A program made the translations under genes and the position numbers. Shown here in pieces: positions 40,100 to 50,126 of a DNA stretch of 64,000 nucleotides. Position 1 is the first letter of the stretch. Every line of letters begins with the position of its first letter. A model generated the notes under the pieces. It searched no databases, had not been told where the DNA came from, and saw only the letters and a program-made list of their open reading frames with translations. The stretch comes from Phycisphaerales bacterium. Lineage in GTDB: Bacteria; Planctomycetota; Phycisphaerae; UBA1845. The stretch is taken from contig QZJT01000124.1 in the NCBI GenBank assembly GCA_003597935.1, positions 62,001 to 126,000 of the forward strand. The letters run 5' to 3'.

Positions 40100-41182
40100 A
40101 TGGCTCCATTCGACCGGCCCATGGACAATCCGATCAACTGGTCACTGCCGATCGGGCGGCTCTTCGGCGTTCAGATCCGGCTGCACCTGTTGTTCATCTT
40201 CGGCGCGATGTACGTGCTCAGCCAGGACGTTTCGGCCGCCCGCGAATTCCACACGCCGCTATCGATGGCGATCCTGCACGGTTTCGGCACCGCCGCGGCG
40301 CTGTTCGTGATCGTCCTGCTGCACGAGTTCGGCCACTGCTTCGGGGCCCGTTACGTGGGGGGCAGCGCCCACGAGATTCTGCTGTGGCCGCTGGGCGGGC
40401 TGGCCTTCGTCCACACACCCCAACGGGCCAGTGCCCATCTGATCACCGCCGCCGCGGGCCCGGCCGTCAACGGCGTGCTGCTGGTCGTCATCGGCGGCGT
40501 GATCGCCCTGGGCTTCGGGGGGCTGGGCGGCATTCCGTGGAACCCGTTCCACCCATTCACCCCGGTGGGCGCAGTCGCGACACCGCATGGCCTGCACTAC
40601 TGGCTGCTGGTGCTCTTCGGCATCAACTACGTCCTGCTGCTGTTCAATGTGCTGCTGCCGATGTTCCCGATGGACGGCGGGCGCATCGTGCAGGCGATCA
40701 TCTGGAAGTTCCGCGGCTATCGCCGCAGCATGGAAATAGCCACCGGCGTCGGCATGATCGGCGCTATTGTTTTGGGCCTGTTCGCCTTTTTCGCCGACGA
40801 CAGCTCGATGCTGCTGCTGTGCATTGCCGTGTTCGGGTACATCGAGTGCCTGCGGCAGCGGCAGATCCTCCGGAATGAGGCCTACAGCTTCAGCGGCGAC
40901 TACTCGGATGAGTTCGCGTTCGAATTCTCGACGGGCGCGGAGCCGGAGACGCCCAGGAGGCCCGGCTGGTGGGCGCGGCGCAAAGCCCGCAGACTGGCGC
41001 AGCAGGCGCGGCGCGATCGTCTCGCGCTGGAGGCGCGGGAGCGGGAGTTCGACCAGATCCTGGTCAAGATCAGCCGCACCGGCATCGGCTCGCTGACGCC
41101 GCGAGAACGGCGCATCCTGGAGGAGGAGACGCAGCGGCGACGCACGCTCACCGGGGACTCTCCCAATTCGCAGCACAGTTGA
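40100..41182 (+). CDS. Site-2 protease family zinc metalloprotease (M50)
   Basis: IVLLHEFGHCFGARYVGG (HExxH) and NVLLPMFPMDGGRIVQA. Confidence 0.92.
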   Translation: MAPFDRPMDNPINWSLPIGRLFGVQIRLHLLFIFGAMYVLSQDVSAAREFHTPLSMAILHGFGTAAALFVIVLLHEFGHCFGARYVGGSAHEILLWPLGGLAFVHTPQRASAHLITAAAGPAVNGVLLVVIGGVIALGFGGLGGIPWNPFHPFTPVGAVATPHGLHYWLLVLFGINYVLLLFNVLLPMFPMDGGRIVQAIIWKFRGYRRSMEIATGVGMIGAIVLGLFAFFADDSSMLLLCIAVFGYIECLRQRQILRNEAYSFSGDYSDEFAFEFSTGAEPETPRRPGWWARRKARRLAQQARRDRLALEAREREFDQILVKISRTGIGSLTPRERRILEEETQRRRTLTGDSPNSQHS

Positions 41183-41369
41183 GGCGGACGAACCGCGAAT
41201 ACACGCGAATAGGCGCCAAGGCCAGTATGGGTGGGGCGGTCGGGGGGGCCGCTGGGACCCTTTTCGGTCCCATAAAAGGCAGCTTTGGGCGAGGCTTGCC
41301 GGCATTTCCCGTTGACGGCGTTCGGGCGTATTATTGGCGCTTCCGGTCGTAAGTGCCGATATCAGGGGG

Positions 41370-42995
41370 ATGTTCTCCGGCACTGACGGGGTTGGGAGCA
41401 GAGTTCCGGCATTGGCACCTGAAACGCTCGAAACTCGACGGGCCGCGGCTTGGCTGGCGATTGTCACGGCGACGTGTTGCGGCGGCTGCAACTCCATCCT
41501 CAACGGCTGGCTCGACCCGACCGTGCTGGGGAACTTCCGCGACGAGGGTGGCCGCAGCATCCGCTCGGTGCTGACGGTCGAGGACTCGCCTTGGGACATC
41601 CCGGGGTCGTCTGAACCGACGCGCGAAGACCTGGTCCCGATCGTGCGGGAATACACCATCTCCGCCGGAGACGTGCTGGCCATCCAGATCGAGGAGCTGC
41701 TCATCCAGTTCGTGCCGTGGCAGGCGCAGGTGCTGGTCGATGAACTCGGCGACGTCACCGTGCCCCGACTGGGGCGCGTGCGCGCCGACGGACAGACGGT
41801 GCGCCATTTTGAGGACACGCTGCGCCGCCGCCTGGTCGCCGACGACATCCTCAAAAGCCCGGAAGTGCTGGTCAGCCCGATCTCGCTGCTGGAGGCCTCG
41901 TACTCCATCTTCGGCGTCGGCGTCAGCGCCGCCAGCGGCGCGCCGCTGCGGGCCGGCACCTTCCCGATCCGTCGGCCGGATCTTCGCGTGCTGGATGCGA
42001 TCAACCAGGTGGGCGGGCTCAATGAGTTCGTCACTGAAGTGTACGTGTTCCGCCAGGACGTGTACGACCGGCCGCCGCAGCCGCCTGCGCCGCCGGCCCC
42101 CCCCCCCGAGACCGACGCCGGCCGGGACGCCGACGTCAACGGCGCCGCGCCGCCGCCCGAGGCCGGCCACGGGGAGCGGCCGCAGGACGAGGCCGCGGAG
42201 GGCGCCCCGCCCGATGAGGCCGACCTGATCCGCGACATGATGGAGCAGGAGCAGCCCCAGTCCTTCGTGACAACCTCGCAGCCGCCCGAATCCGGGCAGG
42301 AGCAGGACGAGGTTCGTTTCGAATGGGACGCGGAAGCCGGCGAATTCAAGGTCAGGGAAGGCGCGACGGCACAAGAACGGGCCGCGCTGGAGGCTGCCGT
42401 CCCGCAGGTGCCCGAGTTCGAGTCGCTTCAGTCGGCGGTGGACTGGGACCGGATCGCGGGTGTGCGCAACTACCGCGTGATCCGCATCCCCGCCGAGGCG
42501 CTGCGCAGCGGCGACCGCGACTTCAACGTGATCGTGCGGCCCAAGGACGTCATCCGCATCACCAGCGGCGAGATCGGCCTCTACTACGTGATGGGCCAGG
42601 TGATCCGTCCGGGCGCTTACGGGTTCAACGCGGAGAGGGTGACGCTGAAGTCCGCGATCGCCGCGGCCGGCAGCCTCTCCGGGCTGGCCTGGCCGACCAA
42701 CTGCTCCGTCTACCGCCGCAACGGCCTGCGCGAGCAGATGATCCAGGTGGACCTGGACGCGATCTTCGCCGGCAAGGAGGACGACTTCCTCATCCGCCGC
42801 GGCGACATCATCAACGTCGGCACCAGCCCGCTGGCGCCCTTCCTGGCCCGCCTGCGGGCGTATACGCTGCCGAACCCGGTGTCGAACCTCGGCTACAGCT
42901 TCACCTATTCGAGGAACTTCGCGGACATCGACTCGTTCTCCTCGCAGATCAACCCTGAAAACGTCGCCCCCAGGTTCCCCGGCCTGTTTCCTTAG
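41370..42995 (+). CDS. Polysaccharide biosynthesis/export lipoprotein (Wza-like)
   Basis: Lipobox-like TCCGGCNS; YTISAGDVLAIQIEELL...DELGDVTVPRLGRVRADGQTVRHFEDTLRRRL; later SLBB-like YYVMGQVIRPGAYGFNAERVTLKSAIAAAGSL. Confidence 0.9.
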   Translation: MFSGTDGVGSRVPALAPETLETRRAAAWLAIVTATCCGGCNSILNGWLDPTVLGNFRDEGGRSIRSVLTVEDSPWDIPGSSEPTREDLVPIVREYTISAGDVLAIQIEELLIQFVPWQAQVLVDELGDVTVPRLGRVRADGQTVRHFEDTLRRRLVADDILKSPEVLVSPISLLEASYSIFGVGVSAASGAPLRAGTFPIRRPDLRVLDAINQVGGLNEFVTEVYVFRQDVYDRPPQPPAPPAPPPETDAGRDADVNGAAPPPEAGHGERPQDEAAEGAPPDEADLIRDMMEQEQPQSFVTTSQPPESGQEQDEVRFEWDAEAGEFKVREGATAQERAALEAAVPQVPEFESLQSAVDWDRIAGVRNYRVIRIPAEALRSGDRDFNVIVRPKDVIRITSGEIGLYYVMGQVIRPGAYGFNAERVTLKSAIAAAGSLSGLAWPTNCSVYRRNGLREQMIQVDLDAIFAGKEDDFLIRRGDIINVGTSPLAPFLARLRAYTLPNPVSNLGYSFTYSRNFADIDSFSSQINPENVAPRFPGLFP

Positions 42996-43003
42996 CGCGA
43001 TCC

Positions 43004-43948
43004 ATGACGACGACGTCTACCATCTCGATCGGACCGCCCCGTCGCTGGGCCGAATACTTCGGCCCGGCGGCCCGGGTGCAGTTGTTGATCGTGGCGGTCC
43101 TGCTGGCAGTGGTGTTTCAAGCCACCGTCACGCGCTACCTGGTCTGGACCTGGCGGAACGACGCCAACTGGTCGCACGGTTGGATCATCCCGCTGATCAG
43201 CCTGTACTTTCTGGGCCTGCGGCGGGATGAGCTGTTCCGCGCGCCGGTGGTTCCCTGCTGGTGGGGCGCGGCCGCGCTGGCGGCGGCGCTGGCTGTCTTC
43301 CTGGCCACGTTCCTGTTCCCGCTCCCCTACGCCCGCGGCGTCGCCCTGGTCGTTTCGCTGGGGGCGCTGGCGCTGCTCTTCGGCGGGTGGTCCGTGTTTC
43401 GCATCGTGTGGTTCCCCATTGCGTACCTGCTGCTGGCGGTGCCGCTGCCGCAGCTTCTGTACGTGAACGTCACCTTTCCCCTGCGGCAGGTGGCGTCGCG
43501 TATGGCCGGTGGAATCCTGGACGCGGTGCTGCCGGGCGTGAGCATCGAGACGCAGAGCGTCGTCATCGACTTTTACAACAGCCACACCGGCCTGTACGGC
43601 CACCTGAACGTGGCGGAGGCGTGCAGCGGGATGCGCCTCATCATGGCCTTCGTCGCCATCGGCCTGGCGGTCGCTTACCTGATGCACGGGCCGAAGTGGC
43701 AACGGCTGCTGGTCGTGCTCTCGTGCATCCCGATCGCCGTGATCTGCAACATGGTGCGCGTGGTGGTCACCGGCGTGTTGCACATCTACGGCCACGAGGA
43801 ATGGGCCCGCGGCGCGCCGCACCAACTGCTGGGCATCGCCATGCTGCCGCTGGCGCTGGGGCTGTTCTCAGCGGTACGCTGGCTGCTGGCGAACCTGGTG
43901 ATCGAGGAAGAGGCGATGGAAGAAGGGAATCAGGGCGTGCGGCCGTGA
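43004..43948 (+). CDS. Exosortase/archaeosortase family protein
   Basis: SHGWIIPLISLYFL; catalytic GHLNVAEACSGMRLIMAFVAIGLAVAY; ICNMVRVVVTGVLHIYG. Confidence 0.93.
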   Translation: MTTTSTISIGPPRRWAEYFGPAARVQLLIVAVLLAVVFQATVTRYLVWTWRNDANWSHGWIIPLISLYFLGLRRDELFRAPVVPCWWGAAALAAALAVFLATFLFPLPYARGVALVVSLGALALLFGGWSVFRIVWFPIAYLLLAVPLPQLLYVNVTFPLRQVASRMAGGILDAVLPGVSIETQSVVIDFYNSHTGLYGHLNVAEACSGMRLIMAFVAIGLAVAYLMHGPKWQRLLVVLSCIPIAVICNMVRVVVTGVLHIYGHEEWARGAPHQLLGIAMLPLALGLFSAVRWLLANLVIEEEAMEEGNQGVRP

Positions 43949-43980
43949 GGAACCTCACTGCCTGACTCCCTGGGCTAAGC

Positions 43981-46176
43981 ATGAGTACCACCCCTGCCAC
44001 CATTTCGGAACGCATCCTGCCGCCGGTCCGCGGCGGGGGGCGCGCCGCCGCGCCGAACTTCGCCGACCTCACCGCGATCCTGCGGCGGCGGATGGTGCTG
44101 ATCCTCGTGCTCTTCGTGCTGCTGGGCGGCGCCGCCGGCGCGGGTTTCTACGTCTGGTGGAAATACTACCCGACGTATTACGCCGAGGGTTTCGTAGAAC
44201 TGATCACCAGCATCCCGCGCGACCCGCTCTCGCTGACCGACGTGCGCCTGGCCGACCGCGAGCAGGAACGCTTCGTCCAGACCCAGTCTTACTTGGTCAA
44301 GAACCCGGAAGTCATCCAGACGGCCCTGCGCACCGCCAACCTCCAGAACACCGCGTGGTACAAGTCAGTGCCGAAGGAGGAGCGGGAAGCCGAACTGATC
44401 GAAGACCTCATCAGCGCGCCGGTGCGCGGCACCAACTACATGCGCGTGGCCGTACGCACGCGGTCGATCGACGATCCGCACGTCATCGTCGAGGAGGTCG
44501 TCAACCGCTACCTCGACCACGTCAAGGACCGCTCCACCGAGAACTACCGTGAGGACAAGGCCAGGGCCCAGGAGGAACTGGATACGCACCGCCAGAAGCT
44601 GGCGGACAAGCGGCGCGACCTGCGGGCGGCGGCGGAACGGCTGCCGGGCGGCTTCATGGCCGGCGGCCTGGGGGGGGCGACGCGCGAGGCCTATCTCTAT
44701 ACCCAGCAGGTCGCAGCGCTGCGTTTGCAGTTGGCCCAGCTTGAGTCGTTGCGTGCGTTCTACGCCCAGGGCGCCCGCGTCACCGCCGAGGACGCGGCCG
44801 CGGTGGAAGCCGACCCTTACGTGCAGCAGCTCGCCGCCGGCGCCTTCGCCATCCAGCAGCAGATCGCCCTGAACACGTCGCGCTACGGACCGCGGCACGA
44901 GGTCATGCGGCGGCTGGACGGGGCGCTGAAGACGACCGAGGAGACCCTCCGCCAGACGCGCGAGCAGAAGCTCAACGAATACCGGGCGGCCGTGGCGCAG
45001 ACCGTCGAAAGCGCGTATCAGAACATGCAGTTCGCGCTGCTGTCCGCAATGGAAAACCTGCAACTGGCGGACGCGACGCAGCGCGACTACGACCGCGCTC
45101 TGAACGAGTACGCCATCCTTCGCAACGAAGTCGACGTCATGGCGGTCAAGGAGATCGAACTCGAAGAATACGTCAGCAATCTGGACCGGCTGGTGCGCAA
45201 CCGCAGCGGCGTGACCATCAAGTGGGCGCAACACCCGGTCCGGCCGCTGACGAAGAGCACGCCGACGATCGTCATGCTGCCGCTGATGATCCTGCTGGCG
45301 CTGCTGGCCTCGATGGGCGCGGCCGTGGGTCTGGATCTGCTCAATACCTCCATCCGCACCACGCAGGACGTGACGCGCCATCTGGAAATGGCTCTGCTGG
45401 GCTTCGTGCCGGACCGCGACGACGAAGAGGTCCACATCAGGCACCTGGAACTGGCGGTGGTGGAGGCGCCGCGCTCGATGGTCGCCGAAGCGTTCCGCCA
45501 GATCCGCGCCAACTTACAGTTCAGCGCCCCGGCCGCGCGGCAGCGCACGGTCGCCGTCACCAGCCCCAGCCCCGACGACGGCAAGACGACGGTGGCGTGC
45601 AACCTGGCGGCAGCGGTGGCGCAGGCGGGCCGGCGGGTGCTGCTGATCGACGCCAACCTGCGGCGGCCGGCGCTGCACGTGCACTTCGAGGCGCGACGCG
45701 ACGCCGGGCTGAGCAACATCCTGGTCGGCCAGTCCACGTTCGCCGATTGCGTCGTCACGACGGACGTCCCGAACCTGGACGTGCTCTATTGCGGGCAGTT
45801 GCCGCCCAACCCGGCCGAACTGCTGGGCAGCGAGCCGTTCAGCCGGCTGCTGGCCGACGCCGCCGGCCGGTATGACCAGATCATCATCGACACCGCTCCC
45901 GTGCTGCTGGCGTCCGACGCCTCGTTGGTGGCCAGCGCCGTGGACGGCGTGATTTTCGTGGTGCGCGCCAACGTCGATTCCCGCGGCGCCGCCCGCCGGG
46001 CCTGTTCGCTGCTGGCCGGCGTCTCCGCCCACTTCTTCGGCGCCGTCCTCAACGCCGCCCAGGTGACCCGCGGCGGCTACCTGCGGCAGCAGCTCCGCAG
46101 CTACTACGACTATCAGTCCACCATCCCCGCCGGCGGCCCGCCCGTGCTGCCGAAGCCGGAGGGAAAGAAGGAGTAG
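43981..46176 (+). CDS. Wzz/GumC-type chain-length protein fused to BY-kinase domain (Wzc-like)
   Basis: TM plus coiled coil, then VAVTSPSPDDGKTTVACNLAAAVAQAGRRVLLIDANLRRPALH; Tyr-containing C-term RSYYDYQS. Confidence 0.93.
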   Translation: MSTTPATISERILPPVRGGGRAAAPNFADLTAILRRRMVLILVLFVLLGGAAGAGFYVWWKYYPTYYAEGFVELITSIPRDPLSLTDVRLADREQERFVQTQSYLVKNPEVIQTALRTANLQNTAWYKSVPKEEREAELIEDLISAPVRGTNYMRVAVRTRSIDDPHVIVEEVVNRYLDHVKDRSTENYREDKARAQEELDTHRQKLADKRRDLRAAAERLPGGFMAGGLGGATREAYLYTQQVAALRLQLAQLESLRAFYAQGARVTAEDAAAVEADPYVQQLAAGAFAIQQQIALNTSRYGPRHEVMRRLDGALKTTEETLRQTREQKLNEYRAAVAQTVESAYQNMQFALLSAMENLQLADATQRDYDRALNEYAILRNEVDVMAVKEIELEEYVSNLDRLVRNRSGVTIKWAQHPVRPLTKSTPTIVMLPLMILLALLASMGAAVGLDLLNTSIRTTQDVTRHLEMALLGFVPDRDDEEVHIRHLELAVVEAPRSMVAEAFRQIRANLQFSAPAARQRTVAVTSPSPDDGKTTVACNLAAAVAQAGRRVLLIDANLRRPALHVHFEARRDAGLSNILVGQSTFADCVVTTDVPNLDVLYCGQLPPNPAELLGSEPFSRLLADAAGRYDQIIIDTAPVLLASDASLVASAVDGVIFVVRANVDSRGAARRACSLLAGVSAHFFGAVLNAAQVTRGGYLRQQLRSYYDYQSTIPAGGPPVLPKPEGKKE

Positions 46177-46228
46177 AGCGTAAGAGGTGTCCTTGGCCCG
46201 GCGCCCCGGCGGTACGGCGTGCGGTCGG

Positions 46229-46627
46229 TCAGGAGGTTGCGAACACTTTGCGATCAGCGTCCTTGCCCAGCCGCTGTTTGAGGCATTGGTACGCTTCCCG
46301 TCGCCGCGGACGATCGAGGTCATCCCCGGTCCAGTAGGCGCCCAGGATCAGAACGCCGACGGCTACCGCGCCGTCGCCGACGACGACTCCGAAATCGCCG
46401 AGAACCCGGTACAGCGCCGAAACACCCTTGATCTGAAAGCCGACAACCTCGGCGTCACACTCGTCGGAACGAAATAGCGTCAGAACTCCGTCCACCCGGT
46501 CGGCATGATAGGCATCGGGCACGAAGTGCCATTCGATGCAGTCACCCGCTCGGTTCAGCCACGGCTCCGCGACGAACTGGCGCGGCCCGCCGACTCTGTC
46601 CACGAAATCGGCTATGCTCTCGGCCAT
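46229..46627 (-). CDS. Hypothetical protein
   Basis: Protein-like ORF MAESIADFVDRVGGPRQFVAEPWLNRAGDCIEWHFVPDAYHADRVDGVLTLFRSDE. Confidence 0.6.
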   Translation of the reverse strand: MAESIADFVDRVGGPRQFVAEPWLNRAGDCIEWHFVPDAYHADRVDGVLTLFRSDECDAEVVGFQIKGVSALYRVLGDFGVVVGDGAVAVGVLILGAYWTGDDLDRPRRREAYQCLKQRLGKDADRKVFATS

Positions 46628-46695
46628 AACGTCACCTTCATGCCGGAACGGTCCAACGGGTATCCGGGCTTGTCGGGGTCAGCTTGCACTCATCG

Positions 46696-47064
46696 CTACG
46701 GGAACAACTCGCCGCGTGGGTTGATGTAGACCGCGAACACCTTCCCCGGTTTGGAGGGGCACTCCGCGCCGCCTTCCGTCCAACTGCACGACGGAACTCC
46801 GCAGTAGCGCCTCCCGCCTTTCTGATACTCCCGAATCTCACCGAACACCACAGCGGGTTTCGAGAGAACTTCCTGTACACAACTGCCGACTCCATCGGGT
46901 CTCTTTCTGCCGACGAGTTCGAAGTGGCCGCTGGGCGGTCCTTTGCACATCCCGATCGCGACATAAGCAGTCAGCCGGTACTCCACCACCCCCTCGGTGA
47001 GTGGGCAGAACGCCGGAACAGGATGGTACGCCGCCCCGGACCCGCCCGACTGCGCTCTTACCAT
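46696..47064 (-). CDS. Hypothetical Cys-containing protein
   Basis: REYQKGGRRYCGVPSCSWTEGGAECPSKPGKVFAVYINPRGELFP; same strand and adjacent to 46229-46627. Confidence 0.5.
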   Translation of the reverse strand: MVRAQSGGSGAAYHPVPAFCPLTEGVVEYRLTAYVAIGMCKGPPSGHFELVGRKRPDGVGSCVQEVLSKPAVVFGEIREYQKGGRRYCGVPSCSWTEGGAECPSKPGKVFAVYINPRGELFP

Positions 47065-47844
47065 GCTCCGCTCCCTTATGACACGCAGGCGCCGGGGCTG
47101 AGAACGCGAGATTCTCCGAATGACTGAAGGTGCTGTGTAATGGAGACTTACGCAAGGCCCAACAGAGAACGTCAGACCCGCGGTGCTCGATTCTCACGGA
47201 GGACGTATCGACACCGCGCCACCTGCGCGTCGAGAATCGCCAGTGTCTGAACGCAGGCGCTACATCCTATAACTGTGTTTCGGTTCAAGTACGGTCCCGT
47301 GACTCGTTGAGGAACCGGTTTTCAACTGGTGCCTTCGACGCGCGGCAGGATGCCTCCACGCCCCCGCAAGGCCCATCAGCATGTGAAGTTGCCCGAAGCA
47401 GGCCGGCAGGGACGGATGCGCTGGCGAATCCGCCGATGGCTCCAAGCGTCGCGACTGCGACAGGCGGATGGGTGCTTCCCGACGGTGATAGCGGCCCCGT
47501 CCCACTCGAGCGCCTCGTCCGCCCTGCCGGGCGGGGGAGAATTGGGGGGGGGGCGTGCGCACCAGGGACTGAAGTCCCGAAGTCCCTGGCTACGATCGTG
47601 CGCCTTGCGGGCGAGGAACGCCAACGGAGTGAGGACGCGCCGTGAGCGAAGCGCACGACGTGGGGACGGCCGCACGGATTGTGTGCAGGGTCCGGCGCTC
47701 GCGCGCCCGCTGGAAGCCAACGGCACACTCGCCCACCGGTTCGAACCCCGGGCCCCGCCCGGTCCCCGATTCGAAACCGGCACCACGCCCCAAATCCGCA
47801 AAAACGGTCAAGCATGACGCAGGGTTTACGGGCATACTTCCCGC

Positions 47845-48900
47845 ATGAGCACCGGAAAGCGTCCCACCACGGCCGCGGACTACCGCCAGCGCATCCTGCG
47901 CGTGCTGGTCTACATCCAGACGCATCTGGACGAGGCCGTGTGCCTCGATGATCTGGCCGAACTCGCCTGTTTTTCGCCGTTTCACTTCCACCGCATCTTC
48001 AGCGGCATGATGGGCGAGGGCGTGATGGAGCACGTGCGGCGGCTGCGGCTGGAGCGGGCGGCGCACCGGCTGCGGTTCGACGACCAGCCGATCGTGCGGG
48101 TTGCGTTCGACGCCGGGTTCGAGACCCACGAGGCGTTCAGCCGTGCGTTCAAGGCCATGTTCGGCCGGTCCCCCAGCGAGTTTCGCGCCGCCCGCCGGGC
48201 CGCGGACGCCTCGGCCTCACAAGGCCCCCCCCCGGGCGACGCGCCCGCGCCCGCCCGTCGCGCCGACGACGACGCATCCGCCGCCGGTGCGGCGCCGCCG
48301 ACGCACGCCCCGTCTGCGCACGATCACCGAAGAAGCCCGGCCCGCCTGACGGCCGTAGACCTCCCCCCCGCCGCCAGCGGCGTTCACTATGACCAGCGGG
48401 GACGCGTCGACGCGTTCACGCCCTTGAAAGGAGACCCGACCGTGCATGTGCGCATCGAGACCCTTCAGCCCCAACGTGTCGCGTTCATCAGGCACGTCGG
48501 ACCCTACGAACAGGTGGGATACGCGTGGACGCGGCTGATGTCGTGGGCGGGGCCCCGCGGGCTGATCGGGGCGGGGCCGCCCATCGGATTGGCATACGAT
48601 GACCCGCAGATCACCCCGCCGGACAAGCTGCGCTATGACGCCTGCCTTCCCGTGGCGTCAAGCGTCCAGGGCGAGGGCGACGTCGGCGTGCAGGACGTGG
48701 CGGGTGGCGAATACGCGGTCACGGAGCACGTTGGCCCGTACGAACGCCTCCACTACACCTACACGCGCCTCTTCGGGCAGTGGCTGCCCGGCAGCGGCCG
48801 GACGCCGCGAAGCGACCCCTGCATCGAACGTTACCTGAACGACCCGCGCAGCACGCCGCCGGAGCAACTGCGCACTGAAGTGTGCGTGCCGGTGGCGTAA
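47845..48900 (+). CDS. AraC-family regulator with GyrI-like small-molecule-binding domain
   Basis: LDDLAELACFSPFHFHRIFSGMMGEGVMEHVRRLRLERAAHRLRFDDQPIVRVAFDAGFETHEAFSRAFKAMFGRSPSEFR and VAFIRHVGPYEQVGYAWTRL. Confidence 0.93.
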   Translation: MSTGKRPTTAADYRQRILRVLVYIQTHLDEAVCLDDLAELACFSPFHFHRIFSGMMGEGVMEHVRRLRLERAAHRLRFDDQPIVRVAFDAGFETHEAFSRAFKAMFGRSPSEFRAARRAADASASQGPPPGDAPAPARRADDDASAAGAAPPTHAPSAHDHRRSPARLTAVDLPPAASGVHYDQRGRVDAFTPLKGDPTVHVRIETLQPQRVAFIRHVGPYEQVGYAWTRLMSWAGPRGLIGAGPPIGLAYDDPQITPPDKLRYDACLPVASSVQGEGDVGVQDVAGGEYAVTEHVGPYERLHYTYTRLFGQWLPGSGRTPRSDPCIERYLNDPRSTPPEQLRTEVCVPVA

Positions 48901-48917
48901 AGCGATCCGACGGCGCG

Positions 48918-49059
48918 CATCCGAACCGCGCCCGAGGGGAAGCGGCTCCAATCTGAACCGCGCCCGTGAGGAAGCGGCTTCTTTACGGCGGCGGCGTTCT
49001 CCGGCGCCGTGAGCGTAGCGCGACGCACCAGCCCCTCCCTGACGGTCGGGGTTCGGATT
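48918..49059. repeat. Family D inverted-repeat element
   Basis: ATCCGAACCGCGCCCGAGGGGAAGCGGCTC ... CAGCCCCTCCCTGACGGTCGGGGTTCGGATT. Confidence 0.8.
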
Positions 49060-49168
49060 GCGCCGCCCTCGTCCTGTGCGGCGCTCCTCGCGTTCTCCTT
49101 CACTCCCGTCACTGCCTCACTACGCCACTACCTCACTCTCTGACTTCCTCGCTTATTCCCTGACTCCC

Positions 49169-50113
49169 TCAATCCCTCTCTTCGGCGAGCTGTCGGGCTC
49201 TCGCCACGTCCACCTTCAGTTGCTCGGTCAACGCCTGGGGGCCGCTGAAGGGCCGATTGTCGCGCAAACGGTCGAGGAACTCGACCGAGATCTCGGCGTC
49301 ATAGAGGTCGCCGTCAAAGTCGATCAGGTGTGTCTCCACGCGCTCACCGGATTCGCCGAAGGTCGGCGCGGTCCCGATGCTGACGGCGCAGGGCCGGAGC
49401 AGATCGCCTACTTTCGCCCGGCCGGCGTATACGCCGTCGGCGGGGACCATCTGCCCTGCGACTTCGACGTTGGCGGTGGGAAACCCCAGCGAGCGGCCAC
49501 GATGGCGCCCGTGGATCACCCGGCCGCCGACCGCGTATGGCCGCCCCAGGCACAGACCCGCCCGCCGCACCTTGCCCACCGAAAGGAATGATCGGACCAG
49601 CGAACTCGAGACCATCACCGCCTCGCCCGGCTCGATCTCCAGCCGCACCGGGTCAACGACGTGTACCTGGAACCCGGCCTCATGCCCGGCGGCCGCCAGC
49701 AGGTCCGTCGTACCCCGACGCCCGCGTCCGAATCCGAACGAAGCTCCCTCCACCACGTGCGTGGGGTGGAACCGATCGACGATGACCTGCTGAACGAACG
49801 CTTCCGCCTCCAGCCCCAGCAGCGACGGCTCGCTGCGGGCCACGGCCACCACGTCCGCGCCGTAGTGAGCCAGGAGGTCGATCTTCTGCTGCCGTGTGCT
49901 CAGGCGAGGGGGGGCCTTCTGCGGCGCGACGACGGTCAGCGGGTGCGGCTCAAACGTCAACACCACCACCCGCCCGCCGGTGTGGGCGGCGAACATGCCC
50001 GACTGTGCCAGGAGCTGCTGGTGGGCACGGTGTACGCCGTCGAAGTTCCCGACGGTCAGCACGCACCCCCAAAGCGGCGGCGCCACCGCCTCGATGCCGT
50101 CCAGTACGATCAT
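49169..50113 (-). CDS. ribF: Bifunctional riboflavin kinase/FAD synthetase RibF
   Basis: VLTVGNFDGVHRAHQQLLAQ; VGRPYAVGGRVIHGRHRGRSLGFPTANVE; GDLYDAEISVEFLDRLRDNRPF. Confidence 0.94.
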   Translation of the reverse strand: MIVLDGIEAVAPPLWGCVLTVGNFDGVHRAHQQLLAQSGMFAAHTGGRVVVLTFEPHPLTVVAPQKAPPRLSTRQQKIDLLAHYGADVVAVARSEPSLLGLEAEAFVQQVIVDRFHPTHVVEGASFGFGRGRRGTTDLLAAAGHEAGFQVHVVDPVRLEIEPGEAVMVSSSLVRSFLSVGKVRRAGLCLGRPYAVGGRVIHGRHRGRSLGFPTANVEVAGQMVPADGVYAGRAKVGDLLRPCAVSIGTAPTFGESGERVETHLIDFDGDLYDAEISVEFLDRLRDNRPFSGPQALTEQLKVDVARARQLAEERD

Positions 50114-50126
50114 GCGGTCGAACCCA

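Noticed and set aside
47130-47645. 171-aa plus-strand ORF upstream of the AraC gene
   Set aside because: Overlaps repeats and a G10 tract, no protein-like pattern; treated as non-coding.
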